64,000 nt of DNA from Psychrobacillus sp040274765 (GTDB lineage: Bacteria; Bacillota; Bacilli; Bacillales_A; Planococcaceae), in NCBI GenBank assembly GCA_040274765.1, contig JBEMAY010000004.1, forward strand, positions 16,361 to 80,360, given 5' to 3'. Position numbers and translations under genes: made by a program. A model generated the notes under the pieces. It saw only the letters and a list, made by a program, of their open reading frames with translations, was not told the origin of the DNA and did no database searches. Below, piece by piece: positions 1-10,681 of the stretch (its first letter is position 1; each line of letters starts with the position of its first letter).

Positions 1-294
1 ACTCCATCTGCCTTGGTTAATATCGTAGCTGGGTTATCGAATATAAAGAAACATACGTATTTATGGACTGTAGCTTCAGGTAAGCTCATTATGATTTTTG
101 TCGTTAGTTTTATTGGCTCTGATCTTAAAGCGCTTGTTACACAACCTGTTCGAACTGCAATTGTTATCCTAATTATTGCTATCTTATGGTTTATAGGAAA
201 GCATGTGGAAAAAAGAATTGAAAAGAGAGTAGAAGAAGACATAAGTGGAGTCAATATAAAAAGAAAGAGAAAAAGAGGAGAGACATTTGAGTAA
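1..294 (+). CDS. TVP38/TMEM64 (VTT-domain) membrane protein, 3' part only
   Basis: The reading frame is open from the first base, so the gene starts upstream of the window and only about 97 C-terminal residues are seen. The visible part has the end of a VTT/SNARE-associated domain (NIVAGLS, then a GK before a membrane segment), a second hydrophobic helix near residues 52-66 and a very basic tail. B. subtilis carries the VTT protein YhjE immediately upstream of a signal peptidase and addB, and the same order holds here. The stop lies inside the next gene, an 8-base overlap that implies coupled translation. The exact transport or lipid role is unknown. Confidence 0.75.
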   Translation, partial: TPSALVNIVAGLSNIKKHTYLWTVASGKLIMIFVVSFIGSDLKALVTQPVRTAIVILIIAILWFIGKHVEKRIEKRVEEDISGVNIKRKRKRGETFE

Positions 295-835
295 CTTTAA
301 GCAGGAGACAATGGAATGGGTCATTGCCATAACTATCGCTATAGCTATTGTAGTCGTAGTTCGAATGTTTCTTGTAACAAATTATGAAGTTAGTGGTAAG
401 TCGATGATGCCAACCCTTGCGGATAAGGATAGGGTTTTAATTAGTAAAATCTCACCAATCAACCGTATGGACATCATTATTTTTAACAATGGTGAGGAAG
501 ACTTTGTAAAGCGTGTCATCGGAGTACCTGGAGATACCATCCGATACGAAAATGATGAGCTATTTATTAACGAAAAAAAGGTAAAGGAACCATTCCTAGA
601 GAGTAATCTAGCTTATAAAAGTCCAAATGACCATTTTACGGAAGACTTTACTTTATCTGAACTGACTGGCAGTAAAACTGTCCCAAAGGGAAAATTATTT
701 GTCTTGGGAGATAATCGAATTGCGAGTCTTGACAGCCGTTATTTTCATTTTATAGATAAAGATGAAGTTATTGGAGAGGTTAAATTTAAATACCTTCCAT
801 TGGCAGATGCTACCTTCAATTTTACGTCCGAATAA
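287..835 (+). CDS. lepB: type I signal peptidase (leader peptidase)
   Basis: This membrane serine protease removes signal peptides from exported proteins. The 182-residue protein has one N-terminal membrane anchor (residues about 11-30), then the conserved boxes: SGKSMMPTL with catalytic Ser39, DFVKRVIGVPGD with the general-base Lys75, and GDNRIASLDSR as the last box. It starts at TTG, preceded by GAGGAG, and overlaps the gene before it. The length fits the short Gram-positive Sip proteins. Its place directly before addB matches sipV of B. subtilis, though which paralogue it is cannot be decided from sequence alone. Confidence 0.93.
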   Translation: MSNFKQETMEWVIAITIAIAIVVVVRMFLVTNYEVSGKSMMPTLADKDRVLISKISPINRMDIIIFNNGEEDFVKRVIGVPGDTIRYENDELFINEKKVKEPFLESNLAYKSPNDHFTEDFTLSELTGSKTVPKGKLFVLGDNRIASLDSRYFHFIDKDEVIGEVKFKYLPLADATFNFTSE

Positions 836-914
836 TTTCCCTCACTTGACTATGTTTTGTACAATAGAGAGTAGGAGATTATTCGTTTTTTTTATGGAAA
901 GGAGCTTGTTTCAC

Positions 915-3900
915 TTGTCATTACGAATTATAAGTGGTCGATCTGGATCAGGTAAAACGAAGTTTATGCAGCAAGAAATTGTTCATACAGTAGAAGCGGC
1001 TCCATTTGGAGATCCCATTTTTTATATAGTACCTGACCAAATGTCATTTTCCAGTGAATATGACATGGCTGCAGGTTCAGGTGTAACTGGAATCATTCGA
1101 GCGCAAGTAAGTACATTTAAACGGCTTGCTTGGCGTGTTCTTCAAGAAACTGGGGGCATAGCAAAAGAAGAGATTAGCGGCTTTGGCTATCGCATGCTTA
1201 TTCGCAGCTTACTAGAGGACAACAAGGATGAATTTACCTTGTTTAAACGTGCATCTACAAAGAGAGGATTTACCGATCAAGTAGAGGTGCTGTTAAAGGA
1301 GTTTAGCCGTTATTGTGTAGATTCTTCTTCGATGAGTAATGCCTTTACTAGCCTAAAGGCAGCTGATGCTCCTCAAACACTATTAGACAAGTCCTCGGAT
1401 ATTATGATGATGCTAGATTTAATCGAGCAAAGGTTAGGGACTAGCTATGTAGATGGTGAAGGGTATTTAACACTGCTTGCCAACAACATAAAGGACTCTT
1501 ATTTACTTGAAACTGCAGAAGTTTATATCGATGGTTTTACTTCTTTTACTGCTAGGGAGCTGGAAATTCTACAGGCATTGATGAAAAAGGTTAAACGATT
1601 AACTATAGCTTTACCAATGGTAAGCCTTTCAGATGCATATGATGAGCAATCGCTGTTCTTCCAACCTGCTAATACTGCAGCTAGATTAATAGAAATGGCT
1701 CAGACGGAAAGCGTCAAGGTGGAGGAAACGGTACATTTTACGGAGCAAAGACGTTTTGTAGAAGCAGAGCTTGCTCATATTGAAGCAAATTTTGATCAAA
1801 TACCAACGCCTCAAATTTCGTCTAACGGAGCGTTAAGGATAACGGAGGCGATGAATAAACGCGCAGAAGTTCATGCCGTCGCAAGACAAATTAGAGATTT
1901 AGCTCAATTTAAAAATGTCCGCTATAACGAAATTGCAATCTTACACCGTGATACTGAAAGCTATGAAGGACTGATAGAGACCACTTTTCCTCAGTATGAA
2001 ATTCCATTTTTCATAAGTAAAAAGAAATCCATGCTCCACCATCCTCTCATTGAACTCAGTAGAACTGTTTTAGAAATTATTCACTCTGATTGGAAATATG
2101 AGCCGATGTTCCGAGCGATTAAGACAGATCTATTCTTCCCGGTTGATGCACCTAAAACGATGTGGAGAGAACGGGCGGATTGCTTAGAAAACTTCGTCCT
2201 GTCCTTTGGAATTTACGGAGATAGATGGTTTGATGACCGAAGATGGGTGTATAAAAAGTATCGTGGTCTAGAATTCTATTCTAAAGTACAGACCGATGAA
2301 GAACTTAGTATTCAGGCGGATATTCATGCGGTAAGAGATATTCTTGTCCATCCAATTAAGAAGTTGGCAGATACGTTAGAGGAATGTAATACGGGTAAAG
2401 AAATCGCTACTGCACTATACACATTTATGGAAACGTTACATGTATATGAAAAATTGCAGAAACTAAAAGAAGCGGAGGAGGAAAGCGGCCAGCTGTTACT
2501 GGCTACAGAGCATGACCAAGCATGGAATGAATGGGTTGATGTGCTTGATCAATTTGTTTTAATGTTCGGGGAGAAAGAAATGTCATTAGAAGAGACGATG
2601 AAAATTCTTGACGAAGGCTATGACCAGCTGGAGTTTTCTCGCATTCCCCCATCAATCGATCAGGTGATTGTTGGAAACGTGGACACTGCTCGTCTGACTA
2701 ATATCAAAGCCGTGTTTGTGGTAGGGGTAAATGATGGCGTGTTTCCTAAAAGAATTGATCATGAGGGATTACTATCGGATACGGAGCGCGAGTGGTTTTC
2801 ACAAGTGGGCTTTGAGCTAGCCCCGACTTCTCGAATGAGATTGCTCGATGAGAATTATTTAACATATAAAGCCTTTGCTACGCCTTCTCATTATTTGTTT
2901 GTTTCCTATGCTATTGCCGATAGTGAGGGAAAGGCTCAGTTGCCTTCTATGTATATTAGTAAGCTTCAACAGCTGGTAGGTGGAGTACTATTAGAAACAG
3001 CTGTCATTGATCCTTCTGATGTGAAGGATCCTAGCTTTAATATGACATTAATCAGCCACCCGAGAACGACACTTGCATACTTGTCGATGCAGTTACGACA
3101 GGCTTTACAGTCGGGGGAGTTACCAGAAGAATGGCAAGCCGTATATCAGTATTATATGGAAGACCCTTATTGGTCCACGCTTATTAAACGGATTGTTCGA
3201 CCGATGCTCCGTGGAAACAAAACAGACCTTCTCTCCTCTGATATAACTGCTGCATTGTACGGAGAAACGATTAGCTCTAGTGTTTCGAGAGTTGAGAAAT
3301 ATTACAGCTGTCCCTTTGCACACTTTGCGGGTTATGGGTTGAAGCTAGAGGAACGTGCAGAATATCGCTTAGAGGCACCTGCGATGGGTGATCTTTTTCA
3401 CGCTGCGATGAAATGGATTTCAGATGAAACCTCTCGTTTAGATTTAACATGGGGTCAGCTGACGAGAGCACAGTGTATGCAGCTTGCAAAGCAAGCGGTA
3501 GATCATATCGTACCTATTTTTGTTCATCAGCTACTGTTGAGTACTAATCGATATCGGTATATTCAAAGAAAACTAGAGCAAATAGTCGGTAATACTCTAG
3601 TGGCGTTAAGCAGACATTCCAAAGTGTCGGGCTTCGTCCCGATTGCAATCGAGGCAGGTTTTGGTCCAGGCGAGCAATTGCCACCGCTCGAGATACCATT
3701 AAAGCATAGACGGAAGATGCAATTGCGTGGAAGAATTGACCGAGTGGATGCTGCCAACGTAAATGGAAACATGTTTATGCGCATCATTGATTATAAGTCT
3801 TCTAAAAAGGGGATTGACCTTAACGAAGTGTATCATGGCATTTCCCTACAGCTTTTAACGTATTTAGACGTTGCTGTAGAAAACGCAAAAATATGGCTGC

Positions 3901-4409
3901 AGGAAGAAGCGGAGCCTGCCGGTATACTTTATGTTCATATGCATAATCCGTTTATTCAAAGTCAGAAGGAATTAGAGGATGCAGAGCTACAGGACTCCAT
4001 TTATAAATCCTATAAAATGAATGGGCTGTTATTAGATGACCCAGAAGTGATTACGGAGATGGATGAGCAAATAGATGGATTTTCAAAGGTTATTCCTGTT
4101 CGAATGAATAAAGATGGCAGCCTTTCTAAATCCTCTTCAAAAGTAGTAGAGCCAAATCAAATGAAACTTCTTCAATCCTTTGTTCGTAAAAAACATGAAC
4201 AGGCTGGTAATGGTATGAATGCAGGAGACACCAGGGTATATCCTTATGTCATGAAGGATAAGATGCCTTGTCAATTTTGCTCTTATCGAAGCGTTTGTCA
4301 GTTTGACCCACAGGATCCGGAGCAAAAGGTACGAGTGCTCAAAGTAGAGAAACCAGATGTAATAACGGACAAGATACAAAAGGAGATGAGTACACATGAA
4401 GATTCCTAA
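915..4409 (+). CDS. addB: AddAB helicase/exonuclease, AddB subunit
   Basis: AddB pairs with AddA to resect double-strand breaks and load RecA. I chose TTG at 915 because AAAGGAG lies 10 bases before it and the product (1164 aa) starts like B. subtilis AddB, with a Walker A motif GRSGSGKT at residues 8-15. The C-terminal nuclease motif DYKSS begins at Asp959. The four iron-sulfur cluster cysteines are present at 799, 1119, 1122 and 1128 (CPF, and CQFC plus SVC). The frame is open further upstream to an ATG at 894, but that has no better ribosome site. The stop overlaps addA by 14 bases. Confidence 0.96.
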   Translation: MSLRIISGRSGSGKTKFMQQEIVHTVEAAPFGDPIFYIVPDQMSFSSEYDMAAGSGVTGIIRAQVSTFKRLAWRVLQETGGIAKEEISGFGYRMLIRSLLEDNKDEFTLFKRASTKRGFTDQVEVLLKEFSRYCVDSSSMSNAFTSLKAADAPQTLLDKSSDIMMMLDLIEQRLGTSYVDGEGYLTLLANNIKDSYLLETAEVYIDGFTSFTARELEILQALMKKVKRLTIALPMVSLSDAYDEQSLFFQPANTAARLIEMAQTESVKVEETVHFTEQRRFVEAELAHIEANFDQIPTPQISSNGALRITEAMNKRAEVHAVARQIRDLAQFKNVRYNEIAILHRDTESYEGLIETTFPQYEIPFFISKKKSMLHHPLIELSRTVLEIIHSDWKYEPMFRAIKTDLFFPVDAPKTMWRERADCLENFVLSFGIYGDRWFDDRRWVYKKYRGLEFYSKVQTDEELSIQADIHAVRDILVHPIKKLADTLEECNTGKEIATALYTFMETLHVYEKLQKLKEAEEESGQLLLATEHDQAWNEWVDVLDQFVLMFGEKEMSLEETMKILDEGYDQLEFSRIPPSIDQVIVGNVDTARLTNIKAVFVVGVNDGVFPKRIDHEGLLSDTEREWFSQVGFELAPTSRMRLLDENYLTYKAFATPSHYLFVSYAIADSEGKAQLPSMYISKLQQLVGGVLLETAVIDPSDVKDPSFNMTLISHPRTTLAYLSMQLRQALQSGELPEEWQAVYQYYMEDPYWSTLIKRIVRPMLRGNKTDLLSSDITAALYGETISSSVSRVEKYYSCPFAHFAGYGLKLEERAEYRLEAPAMGDLFHAAMKWISDETSRLDLTWGQLTRAQCMQLAKQAVDHIVPIFVHQLLLSTNRYRYIQRKLEQIVGNTLVALSRHSKVSGFVPIAIEAGFGPGEQLPPLEIPLKHRRKMQLRGRIDRVDAANVNGNMFMRIIDYKSSKKGIDLNEVYHGISLQLLTYLDVAVENAKIWLQEEAEPAGILYVHMHNPFIQSQKELEDAELQDSIYKSYKMNGLLLDDPEVITEMDEQIDGFSKVIPVRMNKDGSLSKSSSKVVEPNQMKLLQSFVRKKHEQAGNGMNAGDTRVYPYVMKDKMPCQFCSYRSVCQFDPQDPEQKVRVLKVEKPDVITDKIQKEMSTHEDS

Positions 4410-7400
4410 TATGCCCGATGATTTAACTTGGACACCCGCGCAGTGGAAGGCAATTTGGGCTACTGGTTCAGATGTGCTTGTAGCGGCTGCTGCAGGTTCT
4501 GGTAAAACAGCTGTGCTCATCGATCGACTTATACAAAAAGTGGTTGCAAAGGAAAATCCAATAAATGTAGACGAATTATTAGTCGTTACATTCACAAATG
4601 CTTCAGCTGCAGAAATGCGACATCGAATGCGAGAAGCGTTAGAAAAAGCGATTGCCTTGGATCCTAACTCTAATCACTTAAGAAAGCAGCTGACGTTATT
4701 AAACAAAGCGCAGATTTCTACGTTACATTCCTTTTGTTTAAACATCGTGCGTCAGTATTCCTATATGCTGACTATCGATCCAGGCTTCCGGATAGCAGAT
4801 GACACTGAGGCTGCCCTTATGCGAGACGATGTGCTAGCGGATATTTTAGAAGAAGCTTATCAAACGGAAAATCCGGAAGCTATGTATCTATTATCCGACA
4901 GCTTTACATCAGACCGAGATGATCAATCAATTGAAGTGATGATAGACAAGTTATATACGTATGCTCGTGTTCATCCAGAGCCAAAGAAATGGCTGCTTGC
5001 CATCCCTGAGGCATACGAGCTAGACAGCAGTATGACTATTGATGAACTACCCTTCATTGAGCCTTTAAAGCTAGCGATTATTTATCAATTAGAGGAAGCC
5101 ATGGCGTTAGCAGAGGATATTCGTAAGCTGGCCAATCTACCAGATGGACCATCCCCTCTAGGTGAAACGGCTATAAATGATCAGCAGCTTATACAAGAAG
5201 CGATCCGCTTATTGAAGAATGAGAGTTGGCAAGATGCATTCTTCTATTTCCAGGGGCTAAAATGGGGCAAAGCTGCCTCTATTAAAAAAGATTCATGCGA
5301 TGAGGAGCTAAAAAAGAAGGCTACAGCAAAGAGAAATAAGGCTAAAAAGGTAGTCAATGATTTAAAAGACAAATATTTTACGAGAACGCCTGAACGCCTT
5401 TTAGAAGAGATGAGATTGATGGCTCCTCATCTGAAAACGCTTGTAAATCTTGCCATCTCTTACGGGGAAAGATATACTGCAGCAAAAAACGATAGAGGGC
5501 TAGTAGACTTTTCAGACCTTGAGCATTATGCCTTAGATATACTAACCGACCATGATGAGGACGGAAATCTAGTCCCTTCTGCTATCGCAAGAGAATATCA
5601 GGAGCGGTTTAAAGAAGTGCTCGTGGATGAATACCAGGATACGAATAACTTACAAGAAACTATTCTTCAACTAGTTAAAAGTGGCGATGAATTGACTGGG
5701 AATATGTTCATGGTGGGTGATGTAAAGCAATCTATTTACCGTTTCCGCCTTGCTGAGCCGATGCTGTTCCTCGGGAAGTACCGAGTATTTCATGAGGAAC
5801 CGATTGATTCTGGCGTCAAAATCGATTTAAATGCTAACTTTCGAAGTCGACAAGAGGTACTCCACGGAACGAACTATATATTCCAGCAAATAATGGGCAA
5901 AAGTGTGGGAGAGATAGATTATGATGATGCGGCTTCCTTAAAACCGCAAGCTCCTTATGACGACAAAGATGCAGCGGTAGAGCTGGCATTGTTATATGAA
6001 GTGGAGGATGGAAGCGCCGAGGTAGATCCAGATGAGGAGGATTTTACATCTGCGGATGCCGAGGAGGAATTAAAAAAATCTCAAGCAGAGGCACGCTATA
6101 TTATTTCTAAAATAAAAGAAATGATTGCAAGCGGACACACTGTCTATGACCCATGGAAAAAGAAAGAGCGTCCTGTTCAATATAGCGATATGGTTATTCT
6201 TATGCGCTCTATGACTTGGTCACAGGAAGTAAATGAACAGTTTAAGGAGGCTGGTATTCCTTTATACGCAGAGCTTTCCAAAGGTTATTTTGAAGCGATA
6301 GAAGTTCTAATCATGCTACATACGCTACGTACCATTGATAATCCTTACCAGGATATTTCACTAGCCTCCGTTCTTAGAGCCCCTTTCGTTGGGCTAACTG
6401 AATCAGAGCTTGCTCTTATCCGATTAGCTGCACCGAAGGAACCGTTTTATGAAGCATTGAAGTTATTTGTGGCTAATGGAGGGTCGGGTCTAAACACCGA
6501 AACAGCTGAAAAGCTACAACGATTCCTGCTTCAATTTGAGGATTGGAGAGATCTTAGTCGTAGAGGCTCACTAGCGGACTTAATATGGCAAATATATTTG
6601 GATACACATTATTATGAAATAGTGGGCTCCATGCCTAATGGGAAGCAACGTCAAGCAAACCTGCGCGTGTTACATGACCGAGCCGTTGCTTATGAAAAGA
6701 CATCCTTCCGTGGATTGTTCCGCTTCTTACGATTTATCGATCGTATGAGGAAACGAGGAGACGATTTAGGTGCGGCTAGATCTATTAGTGAAAAAGAAAA
6801 TGTTGTCCGTTTAATGACCATCCATTCCTCTAAGGGTCTAGAATTTCCAGTCGTATTCCTTGCTGGTATGGGTAGACCATTTAACCAAATGGACTTTAAT
6901 GAGTCTTATTTATTTGACCAAAACTTTGGACTTGCCGTAAAAGCTATAGATCCTGTCAAACGTATTTCCTTTACTTCGCTTCCATTTTTAGCAGTAAAAG
7001 AAAAGAAGCAGATGGAACTAAAAGCAGAGGAAATGCGAGTTCTATATGTAGCTATGACTCGTGCCAAAGAACATTTATTTTTGGTCGCAACAGTAAAGGA
7101 CTTGGCAAAAACATTAGAGAAATGGGAAGATTCTCAAACACTTATGAGTGATGAGATGATTCCGGATTATAAAAGGGCAAAAGCGAAAGGGTATTTGGAT
7201 TGGATTGGTCCAGCTCTTGCTCGTCACCGAGATTATAGTCAGTTATCTCAAGTAAACGATGCAAACCTAGTGGAAGGGCCATCTAAGTGGAATATTATTG
7301 CCAAACCGATAGATGAGCTTAAGGTTCAGCAAGAAGAAGAGAAACAAGAGGGAAATTCGCTGCAGGAACTTCTGCGATTAGAAAATCCTGAATTACTAGA

Positions 7401-8109
7401 TGATATAAAGAAAATCTTTGATACGCGTTATAAATACGAGTCATCCACTCATAAGCGATCCAAGCAGTCAGTGAGCGAGATGAAGCGGCTACAATTATTG
7501 TCAGAGCGCCATGATGAAGAATTCTTTGGGCCTACTGCTACCCTTTCAAAAAGCACAGTAGCTAAGCGACCTTTCTTTTTGCAGGAAGGAACGAAATTGA
7601 CAGGAGCTGAAGCTGGTACTGCTGTCCATGCCTTCATGCAACATGTAGACTTATCGGAACGAAAGACGGAAGAACAAGTACTGGCATTTGCAGAGAGGTT
7701 AAAAGAACGAGAAATCATTACTAATGCTGAAAAAGAAGCGATTAATCCTCAAAAGATGATCCCTTTCTTTCATTCTGAAATGGCAGAGCGGCTAAGAAAC
7801 GCTAACGAAGTAATGAGAGAATTTCCTTTCACCTATGCTTTAGTTGACCAAGAAGGCGATAAACAAATTGTTCAAGGGGTAGTAGACTGTTTATTCCAAG
7901 AGGAAGATGGTCGATGGGTACTGCTAGATTATAAGACAGATAAAGTAAAGCATCTACAAAGCAACGAGGACCTTTTGCTACAAGAAATGAAAAACAGATA
8001 TGAGACGCAGCTTTCCTTGTATGAAAGGGCTATAGAAGATATTTTGAAGGTCGATATAAAAGAGAGAGTATTATATCTATTTGATATAAATAAAACAGTA
8101 ATTATTTAG
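4396..8109 (+). CDS. addA: AddAB helicase/nuclease, AddA subunit
   Basis: AddA is the UvrD-like 3'-5' helicase and second nuclease of the AddAB recombination complex. The 1237-residue protein has Walker A (AAGSGKTAVL, near residue 34), the Walker B region VDEYQDTN, the GDVKQSIYRFR motif, the late helicase motif VRLMTIHSSKGLEFP, and a RecB-type nuclease motif LLDYKTD with Asp near 1178. Its length is close to B. subtilis AddA. AAAGGAG sits 11 bases before the ATG, inside the end of addB, so the two are translationally coupled. No damage is seen. Confidence 0.97.
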   Translation: MKIPNMPDDLTWTPAQWKAIWATGSDVLVAAAAGSGKTAVLIDRLIQKVVAKENPINVDELLVVTFTNASAAEMRHRMREALEKAIALDPNSNHLRKQLTLLNKAQISTLHSFCLNIVRQYSYMLTIDPGFRIADDTEAALMRDDVLADILEEAYQTENPEAMYLLSDSFTSDRDDQSIEVMIDKLYTYARVHPEPKKWLLAIPEAYELDSSMTIDELPFIEPLKLAIIYQLEEAMALAEDIRKLANLPDGPSPLGETAINDQQLIQEAIRLLKNESWQDAFFYFQGLKWGKAASIKKDSCDEELKKKATAKRNKAKKVVNDLKDKYFTRTPERLLEEMRLMAPHLKTLVNLAISYGERYTAAKNDRGLVDFSDLEHYALDILTDHDEDGNLVPSAIAREYQERFKEVLVDEYQDTNNLQETILQLVKSGDELTGNMFMVGDVKQSIYRFRLAEPMLFLGKYRVFHEEPIDSGVKIDLNANFRSRQEVLHGTNYIFQQIMGKSVGEIDYDDAASLKPQAPYDDKDAAVELALLYEVEDGSAEVDPDEEDFTSADAEEELKKSQAEARYIISKIKEMIASGHTVYDPWKKKERPVQYSDMVILMRSMTWSQEVNEQFKEAGIPLYAELSKGYFEAIEVLIMLHTLRTIDNPYQDISLASVLRAPFVGLTESELALIRLAAPKEPFYEALKLFVANGGSGLNTETAEKLQRFLLQFEDWRDLSRRGSLADLIWQIYLDTHYYEIVGSMPNGKQRQANLRVLHDRAVAYEKTSFRGLFRFLRFIDRMRKRGDDLGAARSISEKENVVRLMTIHSSKGLEFPVVFLAGMGRPFNQMDFNESYLFDQNFGLAVKAIDPVKRISFTSLPFLAVKEKKQMELKAEEMRVLYVAMTRAKEHLFLVATVKDLAKTLEKWEDSQTLMSDEMIPDYKRAKAKGYLDWIGPALARHRDYSQLSQVNDANLVEGPSKWNIIAKPIDELKVQQEEEKQEGNSLQELLRLENPELLDDIKKIFDTRYKYESSTHKRSKQSVSEMKRLQLLSERHDEEFFGPTATLSKSTVAKRPFFLQEGTKLTGAEAGTAVHAFMQHVDLSERKTEEQVLAFAERLKEREIITNAEKEAINPQKMIPFFHSEMAERLRNANEVMREFPFTYALVDQEGDKQIVQGVVDCLFQEEDGRWVLLDYKTDKVKHLQSNEDLLLQEMKNRYETQLSLYERAIEDILKVDIKERVLYLFDINKTVII

Positions 8110-8120
8110 GGGGAAGCTTG

Positions 8121-9281
8121 GTGATTTTACCTACGCAAGAAAAAGAAAGAATCATTTCTATCGATGTAATGAGAGGCTTTGCTTTACTAGGGATTTTTGT
8201 AGTGAATATGCTATTTTTTCATGGTCCGTATATTTATGTAAATCCATATGATTGGTATCAAACTCCGGCTGATCAAGAAGCCTATAAGTGGATTGATATC
8301 TTCGTACAAGGCAGTGTCTATCCATTATTTGCAATGCTATTTGGATACGGATTAGCAATGCAATTTATGAAGTCGGAGGAAAAGGGAACCTCCTTTTCCC
8401 GTCTCGCAGTAAGAAGGCTATTGATTCTACTAGGGTTAGGATGTATTCATGCATTTCTAATTTGGTCTGGTGATATATTAATTACTTATGCATTAGCCGG
8501 ATTATGTTTGATTGTGTTAATGAAGTTAAAGCCATTTTGGTTAATACTAATAGCCGTTTTATTGTATTTACTACCAAATGGCCTGTTGACTGGATTGGTC
8601 TACTTTATGACAAAAGTAGCCCCTGAGCAGTCAGTTCTTTATACAGCAATTCAAAAGGTAGAGGAATCGGCCGTAGCCTATTCACAAGGGTCATGGTTTG
8701 ATGTATTTGGACAAAGGTTAGCTGATTGGCTTTACATGCAAGGCTATGGTCTAAATGTTGTACTTATTCTTTGTACGATATTGCCGCTTTTAATGCTTGG
8801 TTCGGCTGCTGCAAAGCTAAAATTAATCGAACGAGCTAGAGAGCTGAAGCTATTTTGGATTAGTACAGTAATTATTACAATGACCGCTGGAACAGCTATT
8901 AAATGGTTACCGTTTAGTAAAGGTGATGATTTATTTACAATGACTGTACAGGATACATTTGGTGGGCCTCTTCAAGCTATTGCATATGGTGGTTTACTTG
9001 CATTGATCTGTACAATTCCTATAGTAGGTAAATTATTATCACCAATTGCTAAGGCTGGCAGAATGTCGATGACCATTTATTTAATGCAATCCATTATTGC
9101 CACAACTATTTTCTATGGCTACGGCTTTGGTTTATACGGTAAGGTCGATATAGCTACAGGTACGTGGATGGCAATAGGGATTTATGTAATTCAAATCATA
9201 TTTGCAGAAATATGGTTTACTAAGTTTAAGCAAGGTCCTGTTGAATTATTGTGGAGAAAACTGACTTATTCGAAAATATAA
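8121..9281 (+). CDS. DUF418 family multipass membrane protein
   Basis: The 386-residue protein has about ten hydrophobic helices and the DUF418 hallmarks: an N-terminal RIISIDVMRGFALLGIFVVN segment and a C-terminal GRMSMTIYLMQS stretch. DUF418 proteins (YxaH, YeiB and relatives) are widespread, and their substrate is unknown. The start is GTG at 8121 because AGGGGGAAG is then about 7 bases away; a TTG three bases earlier is the alternative. It begins 11 bases after addA, so it may share that transcript. No terminator is obvious before yisK. Confidence 0.88.
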   Translation: MILPTQEKERIISIDVMRGFALLGIFVVNMLFFHGPYIYVNPYDWYQTPADQEAYKWIDIFVQGSVYPLFAMLFGYGLAMQFMKSEEKGTSFSRLAVRRLLILLGLGCIHAFLIWSGDILITYALAGLCLIVLMKLKPFWLILIAVLLYLLPNGLLTGLVYFMTKVAPEQSVLYTAIQKVEESAVAYSQGSWFDVFGQRLADWLYMQGYGLNVVLILCTILPLLMLGSAAAKLKLIERARELKLFWISTVIITMTAGTAIKWLPFSKGDDLFTMTVQDTFGGPLQAIAYGGLLALICTIPIVGKLLSPIAKAGRMSMTIYLMQSIIATTIFYGYGFGLYGKVDIATGTWMAIGIYVIQIIFAEIWFTKFKQGPVELLWRKLTYSKI

Positions 9282-9359
9282 TCGAAAAAGATGAAATTAA
9301 ACAAAGTTTGTAATAGACTATATTAATAGATTCAAATTTCTTTAGAGGAGTGTTTATAG

Positions 9360-10256
9360 ATGAAGCTATTGTCATACCGATTAAACGATAAAATTTATTT
9401 TGGTCCAAAAGTAAAAAAAGAAGAAGCAGTTTGGGATGTACTTACTATTCAAGAAGAATTACAAGTGCTGCCTAATTTTCCTGCAACTATCGTCCAAGGT
9501 GTCAGCTTCGGGATGGATTTTATCGAACAAATACGTGTTTTAGTAGAAACAGCTTTAAAAGAAGAAGATCCAAATCGCTTTAAACGCTCATTTACAGAAA
9601 TTGAATGGCTATCACCGATACCTCGCACACCAAAAAATGTAATGGCAATTGGTAAAAACTATGCCGATCATGCAAAGGAAATGGGAGGGGTAGCGGAGGA
9701 CTTTGTTGTATTTACAAAGGCTCCAACAACTATTGCAGCAGATGAACAAACATTATCAGTCCACTCAGAGGTTACTTCTTCGTTAGATTACGAAGGAGAG
9801 CTTGCAATCGTAATAGGAAAAGAAGGAAAGAACATCCCTTCTAAATTAGCTTATGATTATGTTTTTGGCTATACTATCGCTAATGATATTACCGCACGTG
9901 ATCTTCAAAAGAAACACCAACAGTTCTTTTTAGGAAAAAGTCTAGATTGGTCATGTCCTATGGGTCCATATGTCGTAACGAAGGATGAAATACCAAATCC
10001 ACAGGGCTTAACAATAGTTACAAAAGTTAACGATGAAATACGTCAAAATGGAGTTACATCCGATATGATTTATTCTGTCGAGAATATTATTTGTGAAATA
10101 TCAAAAGTTGTAACCTTGGAACCTGGTGACATAATTTTAACAGGAACCCCTGCAGGAGTAGGAAAAGGGTTTAATCCACCGAAGTTCTTGAAATCTGGAG
10201 ATATTGTGAAAGTTTCTATTGAAGGAATCGGAACGCTTGTAAACAAGTTTGAGTAA
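9360..10256 (+). CDS. yisK: fumarylacetoacetate hydrolase family protein, YisK type
   Basis: The 298-residue protein has the FAH fold: IGKNYADHAKEM near residue 97, the metal-binding YEGELAIVIGKEG region, GYTIANDITARDLQKK, and the closing LEPGDIILTGTPAGVG. FAH proteins bind Mg or Mn and cleave C-C bonds of diketo acids. B. subtilis YisK, the closest relative I know, is an oxaloacetate decarboxylase linked to cell shape. An AGAGGAG site precedes the ATG. The small YisL gene follows, as in B. subtilis. The actual substrate here is inference. Confidence 0.9.
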   Translation: MKLLSYRLNDKIYFGPKVKKEEAVWDVLTIQEELQVLPNFPATIVQGVSFGMDFIEQIRVLVETALKEEDPNRFKRSFTEIEWLSPIPRTPKNVMAIGKNYADHAKEMGGVAEDFVVFTKAPTTIAADEQTLSVHSEVTSSLDYEGELAIVIGKEGKNIPSKLAYDYVFGYTIANDITARDLQKKHQQFFLGKSLDWSCPMGPYVVTKDEIPNPQGLTIVTKVNDEIRQNGVTSDMIYSVENIICEISKVVTLEPGDIILTGTPAGVGKGFNPPKFLKSGDIVKVSIEGIGTLVNKFE

Positions 10257-10314
10257 TGGTAGTTTTAAAAGTGGTATAGTAAAAATATATTAAAATTAAC
10301 GTTGAGGTGAAATA

Positions 10315-10677
10315 ATGGATTTCTTAGCAAACACGCATTTACACATAACGACATGGGTAGTAGCATTAATTTTGTTTTTTGTTGCTCTAGCAATGTCTAA
10401 TTCAAAGGTTGTTCAGATGATCTTACGTTTAGATTATTTGCTAATCATCCTTACAGGAGTTGCTTTATTCATCAAAGGGATGGATTACGGCGAAGGCATG
10501 CTGTACGGCTTGAAGTTTATAGCTGGTATTTTGGTAATTGGTATGATGGAAATGACATTAGTTAAAAAAGCAAAAGGTAAACCATATACTACGTTCCTTG
10601 TATTAGTATTTGTATTCTTCTTTGTGGCTTTATTCTTAGGATTCAAGCTACCAATGGGTTTTAACTTTTTAGCTTAA
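10315..10677 (+). CDS. yisL: YisL family (DUF1516) small membrane protein
   Basis: This 120-residue protein has four hydrophobic helices and the start MDFLANTHLHITTW that is typical of YisL/DUF1516. Its function is unknown. It lies 58 bases after yisK, the same pairing as in B. subtilis. The ribosome site is GAGGTG, 7 bases before the ATG, and a strong terminator follows at once. Confidence 0.88.
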   Translation: MDFLANTHLHITTWVVALILFFVALAMSNSKVVQMILRLDYLLIILTGVALFIKGMDYGEGMLYGLKFIAGILVIGMMEMTLVKKAKGKPYTTFLVLVFVFFFVALFLGFKLPMGFNFLA

Positions 10678-10681
10678 TAAT

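Noticed and set aside
3120..3787. Minus-strand open frames inside addB.
   Set aside because: They are shadows of a well-conserved gene, with no ribosome sites or recognisable products.
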